From a virus: 64,000 nucleotides of DNA. Made by a program: the position numbers and the translations under genes. Shown here in pieces: positions 39,086-48,126 of the stretch. The stretch spans positions 38,500 through 102,499 of IMG/VR virus record IMGVR_UViG_3300035698_026680, one strand, 5' to 3'. A model generated the notes under the pieces. The model did no database searches, was not told the DNA's origin, and worked only from the letters and a program-made list of their open reading frames with translations. Numbering within the stretch: position 1 is the first letter of the stretch; every line of letters begins with the position of its first letter.

Positions 39086-41407
39086 ATGAAAGAATTTTTT
39101 AAGAAAATACGGATTGGCTGTTTGAATGACCACTTTGATATTTTAGGTGGCGGCACAGTCCATTCTTTTAAGTTTCTAGAATACCTAAGTAAGTTTTATG
39201 ATGTTGATGTTTATGTTCCAAAAAATCCAAAGACAGAAGAATGGATGAAAGTCTTTTTAAACTTGGAAACAAAAGGTCTTGCTTTTTATAAATACGCCAA
39301 GGGAATAGGTAAAAAATATAACTATATGTTTCTTAACATTTCTCATTGGCGAACAGAAGAAACTAACGCCTTTAAAAAGTATATGCTTGTTTTCTTTCCC
39401 CAGTTTTTCTTTCCGCTTTATGACTATAAATTTTTGGCTAATTCAGAATACACCAAAAAACACATAATCAAACTTTGGAAAAAGAAGGCAAAGGAAATTA
39501 ACGTAGTCTATCCGCCAATTATGACTTCGCAATTCAAGTCTGGACATAAACAAAACATTATTCTTCATGTAAGCAGAATCACTCCCCCAAGACCAGAAGC
39601 CGATAAGGGTCATGTGCAAATGATCGAAACCTTTAAAAAGATGTGCGACAAAGGACTTAAAGACTGGGAATTTCACCTAGTGGGACAGATAGAAGACCAA
39701 GACTATTATAATCATCTTCTTTCATTATTAGAAGATTATCCTATTCGTATTCAGGTAAGTCTTCCTTTCAAAAAACTTCAAGCTCTTTATAAGAAGGCTA
39801 AAATCTATTGGCACCTTACGGGAATTACTCTACCTAAACAAGCAGGAGCTCAAGAACATTTTGGAATGACAATCGTTGAAGCTATGTCTTCTGGTGCTGT
39901 TCCAGTCTCTTTAAACACGGGTGGACCAAGGGAAATTATTGATAGTGGCCTAAACGGACACCTGATTAAAGATGCAGAAGAACTAAAATTAATAACTGAT
40001 TTACTTATAGAAAAGCCAAAAATGTTAGCTCATTTTCGCAAAGAAGCAATTAAGAGAGCCGAAAGTTTTAACGAAGAAGTATCTAAAAAACAATTGTACT
40101 CATCAATAAGTCAAACGGATAAAGTTAGCATTGTTATTCTTTGCTGGAACAATTCTAAATATACAAAAACCTGTGTTGATTGGCTATACAAAGTAACTCC
40201 GCCAGGATTCGAATTGATTCTTGTTGATAACAATTCTACAGATGATACCCATGATGTTTTAAAAAAGCTTCAAACAAAATATGCAAAATTAGGACATAGG
40301 GTAGTTATTCATAAGAATCCAACTAATTTTGGATTTGCTAAGGGAAATAATGTCGGCTTACAATATGCCACTCGTCCCTATGTTTGTTATTTAAACAATG
40401 ACACTATACCACAATGGGGATGGCTAGAAAAAATGATTGATGTTTTGGAGACAGATAAAAAAACTGGCGTAGTTGGAGCTAGGCTATATTTCCCACAAAA
40501 AAAAGATGGCTCTTGGATGGTACAACACTCAGGCATTTCTCTTAAAACTGGAAGTCCTAAGCATATTGACGGAAGAAGAAAAGAAACGGATATCAGAAAA
40601 ATTGGAGTCGAAGAAATGGACGCAGTAACAGGAGCTTGTATGTTGGTCAGAAAAAAGTTAGCTAAATTCAATGAAAAATTTATAAGGGGATATTATGAAG
40701 ATGTCGATCTTTGTTTGAGAGCCAGGCAAAAAAAATACAAGATTTATATTAATCACGAAGCAAGATTAATTCATCACGAAGGTGTAAGTCAAAATATTGC
40801 CAAGAGAGCTAATTCAAAAAAGTTCAAAGAAATCAGTCAGCAAAATAAAAAATTATTTCATAGTCTTTGGGAGAAAAAAATGAAAAAACTACCGAAAATT
40901 TCTAAAAATATAAATACCAAAGGGATTAATCATCCCAAAAAGATTGAGATAGGTGGTGGCGAAAATCCACTTTATCCTAATTATAAACAAGTGGATTTAA
41001 GAAATCTGCCTAAGATAAAATATCAAAATGATGCCAGAGCTTTACCTTTTCCTGCTAATTCTTTATCAGACATTTGTGCCTGCTATATTCTACAATGCCT
41101 ATCTGATCGAGACGCTAAAATGGCACTTAAAGAATGGCATCGCTGTTTAAAACCAGGGGGGAAACTAGAAATTCATGTTCCTGACCTAAATGAAATAGCA
41201 AAAATGTTTATTAGCACAAGCGAAGAAGGATTTTTAAAAGAAATTTATGGAGAACAACAACATGAATTAGACTTTTATAAATCTGGTTGGAACCTACAAT
41301 CTTTAGAGCGCTTACTTTCAAAAGTTAATTTTGTAAGACTTAAAATGGTTAAAAAGCCAAAACACAAACCTTATTCTTTATCTTTAGAAGGGTATAAGCA
41401 AAAATGA
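39086..41407 (+). CDS. Three-domain protein: GT4 + GT2 + methyltransferase
   Basis: 773 aa from the ATG at 39086. Residues 1-340 are a GT-B glycosyltransferase (EHFGMTIVEAMSSGAVPV near 265-282). Residues 345-600 are a GT-A family-2 domain (VSIVILCWNN, LVDNNSTDDT, LNNDT, VTGACML, GYYEDVDLCLRAR). Residues 615-773 are a class I SAM methyltransferase (IEIGGGENPLYP, ALPFPANSLSDI, CLKPGGKLEI). One chain could add two sugars and methylate the product, capping it. Confidence 0.88.
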   Translation: MKEFFKKIRIGCLNDHFDILGGGTVHSFKFLEYLSKFYDVDVYVPKNPKTEEWMKVFLNLETKGLAFYKYAKGIGKKYNYMFLNISHWRTEETNAFKKYMLVFFPQFFFPLYDYKFLANSEYTKKHIIKLWKKKAKEINVVYPPIMTSQFKSGHKQNIILHVSRITPPRPEADKGHVQMIETFKKMCDKGLKDWEFHLVGQIEDQDYYNHLLSLLEDYPIRIQVSLPFKKLQALYKKAKIYWHLTGITLPKQAGAQEHFGMTIVEAMSSGAVPVSLNTGGPREIIDSGLNGHLIKDAEELKLITDLLIEKPKMLAHFRKEAIKRAESFNEEVSKKQLYSSISQTDKVSIVILCWNNSKYTKTCVDWLYKVTPPGFELILVDNNSTDDTHDVLKKLQTKYAKLGHRVVIHKNPTNFGFAKGNNVGLQYATRPYVCYLNNDTIPQWGWLEKMIDVLETDKKTGVVGARLYFPQKKDGSWMVQHSGISLKTGSPKHIDGRRKETDIRKIGVEEMDAVTGACMLVRKKLAKFNEKFIRGYYEDVDLCLRARQKKYKIYINHEARLIHHEGVSQNIAKRANSKKFKEISQQNKKLFHSLWEKKMKKLPKISKNINTKGINHPKKIEIGGGENPLYPNYKQVDLRNLPKIKYQNDARALPFPANSLSDICACYILQCLSDRDAKMALKEWHRCLKPGGKLEIHVPDLNEIAKMFISTSEEGFLKEIYGEQQHELDFYKSGWNLQSLERLLSKVNFVRLKMVKKPKHKPYSLSLEGYKQK

Positions 41408-42231
41408 GAATCGGTGTAGGAATCATATCTTGGGATAGACCGCAATATCTTGCACAGTTAATAGAGTCTTTGGAAAAAAACATTCTAACTGAAACAAATT
41501 TCCACTTGTTTCAAGATGGAGCGGTTTGTAAATTCACTAATGAAGAACTTGCAGATACAAATAAAATTGTTGAAAGCATAGGTGTTTTTTACAAATCAAA
41601 GCTTCCTAATAAGCATTATCATGTTCGAGACAAGAATGTATCTGTGGCTATTAATCAATTTGAAGCAATGCAGTATCTTCGGAAGAATTACGAACAGTTT
41701 ATTTTCTTAGAAAATGACGTGATTGTCAGTTCCAATTTTATGATTTTAACGAGAAGACTTTTGGAGCAATTCAAAAAGGACGAAAGAGTTGCTTGTATCT
41801 CCCCAGGATTAAGACTTCTTTGCAAAGAAAATGATATTGGAAAAAATCTTAATAAGTTGAAATATTCTAAAGGACATTTTTGGGCTGAAGCGTGCTGGTC
41901 TAGTAAATGGGAAAGAGTAGAAAAAGAATATATGACTTACTATAATATTGTGAAAAATACTCCTTATAGAAAAAGAGATGAAGTAGCAATAAGAGCCCTA
42001 TTCGCAAGAAATGGACATAAAGCACCTACTACTTCGCAGGATCAGGGAAAAGACTGGGCAATTCAAAAAGCAGGAATGAAAAGGGCAAGATTAATAGTCA
42101 ATAGAGCAACGGGAATAGGCGATCATGGAATACATAGTACTCCTGCAAAATTAAAGAAAAGCCTAGATGGACACAACCCGATTTATGTCTACAAGGAAGA
42201 ATTAGATATTAAAGAATTTAAACTTGGATGA
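41404..42231 (+). CDS. GT-A-type glycosyltransferase
   Basis: 275 aa. IGVGIISWDRPQYLAQLIESL start, FQDGA, and FLENDV as the DxD-like metal site near 101-106. Clearly related to the protein at 50243 (shared QDGAV, SKLPNK, and acidic-Asn-Asp segment). ATGA overlap with the preceding gene. Confidence 0.75.
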   Translation: MRIGVGIISWDRPQYLAQLIESLEKNILTETNFHLFQDGAVCKFTNEELADTNKIVESIGVFYKSKLPNKHYHVRDKNVSVAINQFEAMQYLRKNYEQFIFLENDVIVSSNFMILTRRLLEQFKKDERVACISPGLRLLCKENDIGKNLNKLKYSKGHFWAEACWSSKWERVEKEYMTYYNIVKNTPYRKRDEVAIRALFARNGHKAPTTSQDQGKDWAIQKAGMKRARLIVNRATGIGDHGIHSTPAKLKKSLDGHNPIYVYKEELDIKEFKLG

Positions 42232-42398
42232 AAACTTATAAGCTAGTTAAGAAGAACGGCCAAACAGGAATAAAATGCTTAATGTGTCGCAGAATAAGCT
42301 GGAATGAGAATGATGTCAAATACAAATATTGCGGTTATTGTCATAAGTTTCACGATCAAATGGCAGCGAAAATGGAAGAAAGTTTAAAGAAAAAATGA
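42228..42398 (+). CDS. Zinc-ribbon protein, 56 aa
   Basis: CLMCRRISW at 18-26 and CGYCHKFH at 35-42 form the ribbon. ATGA overlaps on both ends, embedded among glycosyltransferases. Confidence 0.6.
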   Translation: MKTYKLVKKNGQTGIKCLMCRRISWNENDVKYKYCGYCHKFHDQMAAKMEESLKKK

Positions 42399-43279
42399 AA
42401 CCAACAATATCAGTTTTTGTCATCACTCATTGGAGAGACAAATTTCATCTAAAAAACTGTTTAAGATCAATGGTTGATTTAAAACCTGATGAAGTTTGCA
42501 TTTTCGAAAATACCAAAAGCACAAAATTATCAAAAAGGTATCAGAAGTGGATTCGAGAATATGCTTCAAATCTGGGATTACCAATTAAAATTACCCATAG
42601 TCCTTGGACTGGAAGCTACAAAGACGCGTGCAACGCTGGTTTAAAGATGTGTACGAAAGAATGGGCAGTAAGAGTCGATTCAGACGAAATGCTGACTAAG
42701 GAGCTTTGTAGGGATCTTAGAGACAAAATTAAAAGCCTTCCACCTGAAACTCTTGTTTTAAGACCTAAGAGAATAAGTTTAATAGATGACAATCATTGTT
42801 TAGATAACTTATGGAAAGGTCCAAATCAAAGATTGCCAACAGGTTCTCATGGAAGAATATTCAAATTAGGTTATGGAAAATACACAGGAAGCAATATTCA
42901 CGAAACCTACGCCTATCCTGGAAGAACTGAGATTCCTTGGAATGATCCCAAACATCCAAAAAAAGATTGGCATGGTTACTATATTCTTCACCTTTGGCTT
43001 TATAAAGATAATTTTATGAGACGCTCTTGGGCGGCTGGTGATTTCCCTTATAGGCAATTAATGCAAGATGTTTTAGAAATTGGTTTACCCAAAGATGATC
43101 TCTGGAGAATAGCAAGATATTTGTTTTTGAAGAAAAGAAGATATAAAATAAGAAAGATGCCCAGAAACGGAATTTCATGGACTCCGATAAGATGGACAGT
43201 GGGGAAAGATTGGACAACAGCACATAAGAAATACTGGGAAAATCAGGTAAGCGAAAATATTAATAGAGAAGTAATATGA
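42395..43279 (+). CDS. Glycosyltransferase family 2
   Basis: 294 aa. GT-A start ISVFVITHWRDKFHLKNCL, then FENTKS, and VRVDSDEML with the DxD motif near 95-100; a His-rich C-terminal part (GSNIHETYAY ... WHGYYILHLW) resembles lipopolysaccharide/SunS-type glucosyltransferases. Overlaps both neighbours by 4 nt. Confidence 0.78.
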   Translation: MKPTISVFVITHWRDKFHLKNCLRSMVDLKPDEVCIFENTKSTKLSKRYQKWIREYASNLGLPIKITHSPWTGSYKDACNAGLKMCTKEWAVRVDSDEMLTKELCRDLRDKIKSLPPETLVLRPKRISLIDDNHCLDNLWKGPNQRLPTGSHGRIFKLGYGKYTGSNIHETYAYPGRTEIPWNDPKHPKKDWHGYYILHLWLYKDNFMRRSWAAGDFPYRQLMQDVLEIGLPKDDLWRIARYLFLKKRRYKIRKMPRNGISWTPIRWTVGKDWTTAHKKYWENQVSENINREVI

Positions 43280-43899
43280 ATAAAAACTATTATCAGCTTA
43301 ATGACGAAAGAGAAGACTGGGCTAAGAAAACTGCAAAAGCCGATGACTCACTAGTTGGAGAAGATATCAAAGAAGAATTGTTTAAAAAATTAAGCAGATT
43401 GAATATTGAACTCAAAGGCAAAAGAATAGTTCAGCTTGGATGTTTAAAGGGATACTTAATGAAAAGTCTTTTGGAAAAAGGGGCCTATGTCCATGCGGTA
43501 GACTTTTCTCAAACAATGCTAGAAGTCACTCGCTCAAATTTACCCAAATTTCCAAATGAAGCCGAACGCTATCAATTATCTCCAATCATCCGCGACTTTT
43601 CGATTCTTACTGACTTTTCATTTGATCTGGTCATTGCAGTAACAATGTTGGGATATGTGCCAGAGAATATGACTAAAAGAATAATCGAAGACGCAAAAAG
43701 GGTGTTAAAAGAAAAAGGCGGTCTTCTTGTTTTTAGATTACCACTAGATAATAAACACACAACGGTAAAGGGCGGAATGCACCCGCACTTGGATATTAAT
43801 TTTTGGACACGAAAAGAGTTAGCAAAAATAGCACAAGAATATAAATACCACGCTGTTGACATTGATAGGGTTTCTATTTTTTACAAATCCAAACCATGA
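43276..43899 (+). CDS. Class I SAM-dependent methyltransferase
   Basis: 207 aa. Motif I IVQLGCLKGYLMKSL near 50-64 (the usual ExGxGxG is LGCLKG here), acidic VHAVDFS near 75, then DLVIAVTMLGY and a VLKEKGGLLVFRL strand. Probably methylates a sugar made by the neighbouring transferases. Confidence 0.78.
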   Translation: MNKNYYQLNDEREDWAKKTAKADDSLVGEDIKEELFKKLSRLNIELKGKRIVQLGCLKGYLMKSLLEKGAYVHAVDFSQTMLEVTRSNLPKFPNEAERYQLSPIIRDFSILTDFSFDLVIAVTMLGYVPENMTKRIIEDAKRVLKEKGGLLVFRLPLDNKHTTVKGGMHPHLDINFWTRKELAKIAQEYKYHAVDIDRVSIFYKSKP

Positions 43900-44924
43900 A
43901 GATAAGTCTTTATGATAGTTTTTCGAAATTATCCTATAATCCAAATACTGAAAGAAATGCTGGTGTTGGCGGAACACAAACAATCATTGTCAATGTCGCA
44001 AGAGAATTAGCCAAATTAGGACACGAAGTTACGGTTTTTAATAGATGCAATTTTCCCGATATCTACGATGGGGTTAAGTATTATCAATACTATGATTACA
44101 AATTGCTAGACGAAGATCTTTTAATCGGATTTGAAGGTTTGCCTAAAAATTATAATGTCGAACTTCATGGTAATCGCAAGGCATTTAATTGGTCAACAAG
44201 GGTAAATCCTTCCGAAGTAATAAAATATCAAGATGTCGATAAGTTAATCGTTTTAAGCGATTGGCATAGAGATAGATACGCTTCTGAACTCCCGTCAAAT
44301 TTAGTCAAAAAAATGGTTGTTATTGAACCGGGAGTTAGTAAAGAGTTTTTCAAAAATACCCTAAAAAGAAATCATAGTATTGCCTATGTAGGACATCCCC
44401 ATAAGGCAGGAATGGGTGCTTTAATTGAAACAGCAAAAAGACTGAAACCAAAAGTTCCAGAAGCAGAAATTCATGTTCACGGCAGTGGACATTTATGGGG
44501 TTGGGACGATAAGCAATACCGCAAACTTTATGATGATTTAATTCGCAATAAAATTTTATATCATGGGGGACGAAGTAGTGGCAAAAAAAGAATGGTCAAA
44601 ATACTAGGATCTTCTCAAATCTTTTTATATCCAGTTGGAAGTCACATTCAGGAAACATTTTGCCTATCCATTCTTGAAGCAATGGCATCGGGTTGTGCTA
44701 TTATCGCAAGCGACAATGGAAATATTAAACACCTAGTGGGAGAAACGGGATATCTTATCTCTGGTAATATTGCCGATTATAAGTGGCATTTGGAATCGGT
44801 AGGTATAATTACAAAGCTTTTTCAAAATCCTTCTAAAATGGAACAGTTAGGAAAACTTGCGAGAGAAAGAGCTAGTGTGTATACTTGGGAAAAGACAGCG
44901 AAGAAAATAGAAAACCTATTATAA
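43896..44924 (+). CDS. Glycosyltransferase, GT-B fold (GT4-like)
   Basis: 342 aa. Gly-rich GGTQTIIVNVARELAKLGHEV near 24-44, VIEPGVSKEFF linker, SIAYVGHPHKAG, and HIQETFCLSILEAMASGCAII with the E-x7-E motif. ATGA overlap with the methyltransferase gene. Confidence 0.88.
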   Translation: MKISLYDSFSKLSYNPNTERNAGVGGTQTIIVNVARELAKLGHEVTVFNRCNFPDIYDGVKYYQYYDYKLLDEDLLIGFEGLPKNYNVELHGNRKAFNWSTRVNPSEVIKYQDVDKLIVLSDWHRDRYASELPSNLVKKMVVIEPGVSKEFFKNTLKRNHSIAYVGHPHKAGMGALIETAKRLKPKVPEAEIHVHGSGHLWGWDDKQYRKLYDDLIRNKILYHGGRSSGKKRMVKILGSSQIFLYPVGSHIQETFCLSILEAMASGCAIIASDNGNIKHLVGETGYLISGNIADYKWHLESVGIITKLFQNPSKMEQLGKLARERASVYTWEKTAKKIENLL

Positions 44925-44928
44925 AAGA

Positions 44929-45693
44929 ATGAAAATCACCACAATCCTTTTGCACTATTATTCCCAACGAACTCAAAACATAGCAAGAATTATAAAAGAT
45001 TTGAAAGCTAGTTCTCGTCCCCCAGATAAACTAATAATTTTCAATAATAATCCAGAAGTAACCTATCCCACTGGCAAAGGGTTTACTGTAATAAATAGTG
45101 ACAAGAATTATGGGGGCAGGGGTAGATATCCAATCGCCCTTCTTGAGCCAAGCGACTATTATCTTTTTTTAGATGATGATGTTTCAGTTTGTAAAAACAC
45201 AATAAAAAACTTCTCGAAATATGCCTACGATGGTTGTTGTAATGGATATTGGGGAAAAATAGTCAATCCAAAAGCTAGACAGTGTTATGTAACAGGCAGA
45301 GAGATTTATGGCAAAAGTATAAGTGAACCCAAAGAAGTTGACTTATTAGTTGGGGAAGCACTGCTTTTTGTATCATTTTCAGCTTTTAAAAATATATTTA
45401 AAACAGAAGAAATGTTGTTGAAGGAAAATTATATTTTTGGAAGGGAAGAAGATTTAATTACAAGTATGAGTAATCGTCCATTTGTTATCCCTGCAAAAGC
45501 AGATGAATATTATACCCGATTAGATACAAAGGGAGTAGGATACTGTAAGACTCCTGGTCATTTTCCACTCAGAAATCTTATGGCTAAAAAATTATCTCCG
45601 ATAAGAAGACAAGCAGATTCTATTCCTATTCCTGATAAACTTAAAATAAAGACAGAAAATAAGACAAAAGAAAATAGTTATAAGCCCATATAG
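44929..45693 (+). CDS. GT-A-type glycosyltransferase
   Basis: 254 aa. N-terminal strand TTILLHYYSQRTQNI, LIIFNNNPE, NYGGRGRYPIAL and a triple-Asp LFLDDDVSVCK metal site near 82-92. More divergent than the family-2 proteins beside it. Ends the first glycan operon; a promoter follows. Confidence 0.7.
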   Translation: MKITTILLHYYSQRTQNIARIIKDLKASSRPPDKLIIFNNNPEVTYPTGKGFTVINSDKNYGGRGRYPIALLEPSDYYLFLDDDVSVCKNTIKNFSKYAYDGCCNGYWGKIVNPKARQCYVTGREIYGKSISEPKEVDLLVGEALLFVSFSAFKNIFKTEEMLLKENYIFGREEDLITSMSNRPFVIPAKADEYYTRLDTKGVGYCKTPGHFPLRNLMAKKLSPIRRQADSIPIPDKLKIKTENKTKENSYKPI

Positions 45694-45699
45694 TTAAGT

Positions 45700-45728
45700 T
45701 TGCAATTAAAAGAATAAAAGGGTAAACT
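45700..45728 (+). promoter_or_regulatory. Promoter candidate for second glycan operon
   Basis: TTGCAA, 17 nt, TAAACT in the 117-nt gap before the nucleotidyltransferase gene. Confidence 0.45.
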
Positions 45729-45784
45729 CAATAAAGAATAAACGATAATTTAGAAAACCTGTTATAAAAGTTAAAAGAAAAGGA

Positions 45785-45804
45785 CCTATTGTTATAAAAA
45801 TAGG
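45785..45804 (+). promoter_or_regulatory. Hairpin covering the ribosome-binding site
   Basis: CCTATT pairs with AATAGG across an 8-nt loop. The 3' arm holds the AGG of the SD for the ATG at 45811, so folding would hide it. Confidence 0.4.
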
Positions 45805-45810
45805 AAAAAT

Positions 45811-46257
45811 ATGGTCATAGGATACGCCTATGTAGTTGCCGATCTACTTCACATCGGCCAGCTCAAACATCTCCAAGCCTGTAAAGCTCTTTGTGATAGA
45901 CTTATTGTTGGTGTTCTTACTGACGGGGCTACTATGGAAAGAAAGCCCAAGCCGATAATGTCTTTCGGAGAACGCTTAGAGTTGGTTAAAAACATCAAAG
46001 CTGTTGATGTCGCAGTAAAACAAGAAACTTATTCTCCGATTCCTAATGTTCAACAACTTCATGTTGATATCCTTTTTGAAAGTACCAGTCATGCTCCCAG
46101 CGCTCTTAATGAAGCAAAATCCCTAATGAATATGACGAAGAGTCGATTGATAGTAATGCCCTATTATGCAGGGCAAAGTTCTACAAGTATTAAGAATAAA
46201 ATTCTTAAAAAATGGAAGCATAAGAAAGAAGAACATCCTAAAGTTATAAAGGAATAA
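45811..46257 (+). CDS. Cytidylyltransferase-like nucleotidyltransferase (TagD/GCT type)
   Basis: 148 aa, usual length about 130-160. Nucleotidyltransferase Rossmann fold: GYAYVVADLLHIGQ puts the HxGH motif at 14-17 but the last residue is Gln, not His; PIMSFGERLELVKNI, VDILFES and GQSSTSIKNKI (the RxxSTTxI equivalent) follow. The family makes CDP-glycerol, CDP-ethanolamine, CDP-choline or ADP-heptose. Next to a LicD-like gene, a CDP-linked polyol or amine donor is likely. Confidence 0.75.
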   Translation: MVIGYAYVVADLLHIGQLKHLQACKALCDRLIVGVLTDGATMERKPKPIMSFGERLELVKNIKAVDVAVKQETYSPIPNVQQLHVDILFESTSHAPSALNEAKSLMNMTKSRLIVMPYYAGQSSTSIKNKILKKWKHKKEEHPKVIKE

Positions 46258-46260
46258 AAC

Positions 46261-46641
46261 ATGACTAGTCATAAATTGTCACTATTAAAATCATTTATTT
46301 GGAGAGTAATGGGGGTATTTATTTACGCCATTATATTTTTTATATTCACTGGAAAATTTCAACTTACAATAAAAAGCACACTAACACATCACGCAACATT
46401 TCTATTAGTGTTTTATTTACACGAAAGACTTTGGATTTGGCTTAAAAAACCAAATAGCAAAATAAAGGCCTGGACCTACGAAGTCATTCTTGGAATGGGA
46501 CTAGGTGGATTAATAGTCTACTATTTTACAGGTACATGGAAAACGGTTACATTAATAACTGGTACTTATACGGTTGTTAAAATTATTATATATTACATTA
46601 ATGAAAAAATTTGGCATAAAATAGAAAGGAAAAATGGCTAG
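46261..46641 (+). CDS. DUF2061-like membrane protein, 126 aa
   Basis: Two repeats of the same pattern: SFIWRVMG...HHATFLLVFYLHERLW (8-57) and TGTWKTVTLITGTYTVVKIIIYYINEKIW (84-112). Each has a Trp-Arg/Lys start, a span and a H/N-E-x-x-W end, typical of DUF2061, giving about four membrane spans. Often found with nucleotide-sugar or sulfate-activating genes; function unknown. Confidence 0.7.
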   Translation: MTSHKLSLLKSFIWRVMGVFIYAIIFFIFTGKFQLTIKSTLTHHATFLLVFYLHERLWIWLKKPNSKIKAWTYEVILGMGLGGLIVYYFTGTWKTVTLITGTYTVVKIIIYYINEKIWHKIERKNG

Positions 46642-47137
46642 AATACCCCCAGCAGACAAAGTAAAAGAAGCAGACCTATTTTTAGAATTGTGGGATGATA
46701 TTTGTACTAAGTTAGAAATTCCACATCTATTAATTTATGGTACGGCTTTAGGTTTTTATCGAGAAAATGGATATATTAAAGGCGATAGCGACCTTGATGT
46801 TAGGTGTATATGTAAAAGGGATGTGTGGGATAAAATGGTGGCAGAGTTAAAGAAAAATGGTGTTTCCCAAAGTCTTCCGCACGGAGTCGGCTTCTATAAA
46901 TATAGTATTCTTATGTGTATCGAAAGGTGTGAAAAGGTTGGCGTAGTAACTTACGATGATGGTTGGGAGATTACATGTTTGCCTTATTACGATTTCGAGA
47001 CTGTTGAGCATAATGGTAGAAAATATAATGTTCCACGCCCAATTGAAAAATATCTTGAGCAAAGATATGGAGCAGATTGGAAGACACCTAAGCCGGGAGC
47101 AAAAGCCCAGCCTGGTGTTGGTATTCGCATAAAATAG
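46634..47137 (+). CDS. LicD-like phosphotransferase
   Basis: 167 aa. IYGTALGFYRENGYIKGDSDLDV at 34-56 holds the nucleotidyltransferase-fold acidic triad (Asp51, Asp53, Asp55); the C-terminal VPRPIEKYLEQRYGADWKTP is the LicD/fukutin signature. LicD proteins transfer phosphocholine or similar groups from CDP donors to glycans. Pairs logically with the nucleotidyltransferase two genes upstream. Confidence 0.82.
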   Translation: MARIPPADKVKEADLFLELWDDICTKLEIPHLLIYGTALGFYRENGYIKGDSDLDVRCICKRDVWDKMVAELKKNGVSQSLPHGVGFYKYSILMCIERCEKVGVVTYDDGWEITCLPYYDFETVEHNGRKYNVPRPIEKYLEQRYGADWKTPKPGAKAQPGVGIRIK

Positions 47138-47151
47138 AAAGGAAAAATAAA

Positions 47152-48126
47152 GTGAAACGCATACTTGTTACGGGAGCGGGTGGATTTATAGGCCACCATC
47201 TATGTAGGTTTCTAAAGAAAAAAAAGTACTGGGTTCGGGGAGTTGATTTGGAAAAACCTAAGTTCAGTGGGACGGAAGACTTCAATGAATTTTATATCAG
47301 AGACTTAAAAGACCCACAAAGTTGTCTTGAAATGACAATGGGCATTGATTGGGCATACAATTTGGCTGCACTTAATGGAAGCATTGAATTTACAACCGGC
47401 AATAGAGCCGAACTTATGCACAACAATGCTTTGATTAACTTAAACATGGCAGAAGCCTGTTGGAAGAATGGTGTGAAAAGAGCCTTCTATGCCAGTAGTG
47501 CTTGTGTCTACCCAATGCACCACCAGGAAACTGACGAGATTCACGCCTTAAATGAAGATGATGTCGCCCCGGCAGACCCAGACACAGAATATGGCTGGGA
47601 AAAGCTATTCTCTGAGCACATCTGGATGTCTTACGAAAAAGACAGGAGTCTTGAAGTCAGAGTGGCAAGATTCATAAATATTTACGGGCCAGAATGTTTA
47701 ATAGACACTCTCAAGAGCAAGGCTCCAATGGCTCTTACAAGAAAGGTCATAGAAGCGGGAGAAAACGGAGATGTTCATATTTGGGGAGATGGCGGACAAA
47801 AGAGAACTTTTTGTTATGTCGATGACTGTGTAAAAGGGATCCAAGCATTAATGGAGTCTAATGTGAATTTCCCAATAAATCTCGGAAGTGATAATCTTCT
47901 GTCTATCAATAAATTAGTGGATATTATCGCAGAGATTGAAGGAGTAAAAATAAATAAAATTCACCAATTAAACAAAACGCAAGGGGTGAGAACAAGACAG
48001 GCTGATTTAGGAAGAATCAAAACGCTTCTTGGTTGGAGTAATAAAATGGACATTAAAAAAGGCTTGACTATTATCAATAAATTCACTCATAAACAGTTAA
48101 AGAAAGGTCTAGTAAGCAATGGATAA
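47152..48126 (+). CDS. NAD-dependent sugar epimerase/dehydratase
   Basis: 324 aa, GTG start after AAAGGAAA. Extended SDR: TGAGGFIG at 7-14, ASSACVYP near 113-120 with the catalytic Ser, and YGWEK with Tyr146 and Lys150. The SSACVYP and TEYGWEK segments recall GDP-mannose 3,5-epimerase, but UDP-sugar epimerases are also possible. Supplies a nucleotide sugar to the island. Confidence 0.85.
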   Translation: MKRILVTGAGGFIGHHLCRFLKKKKYWVRGVDLEKPKFSGTEDFNEFYIRDLKDPQSCLEMTMGIDWAYNLAALNGSIEFTTGNRAELMHNNALINLNMAEACWKNGVKRAFYASSACVYPMHHQETDEIHALNEDDVAPADPDTEYGWEKLFSEHIWMSYEKDRSLEVRVARFINIYGPECLIDTLKSKAPMALTRKVIEAGENGDVHIWGDGGQKRTFCYVDDCVKGIQALMESNVNFPINLGSDNLLSINKLVDIIAEIEGVKINKIHQLNKTQGVRTRQADLGRIKTLLGWSNKMDIKKGLTIINKFTHKQLKKGLVSNG

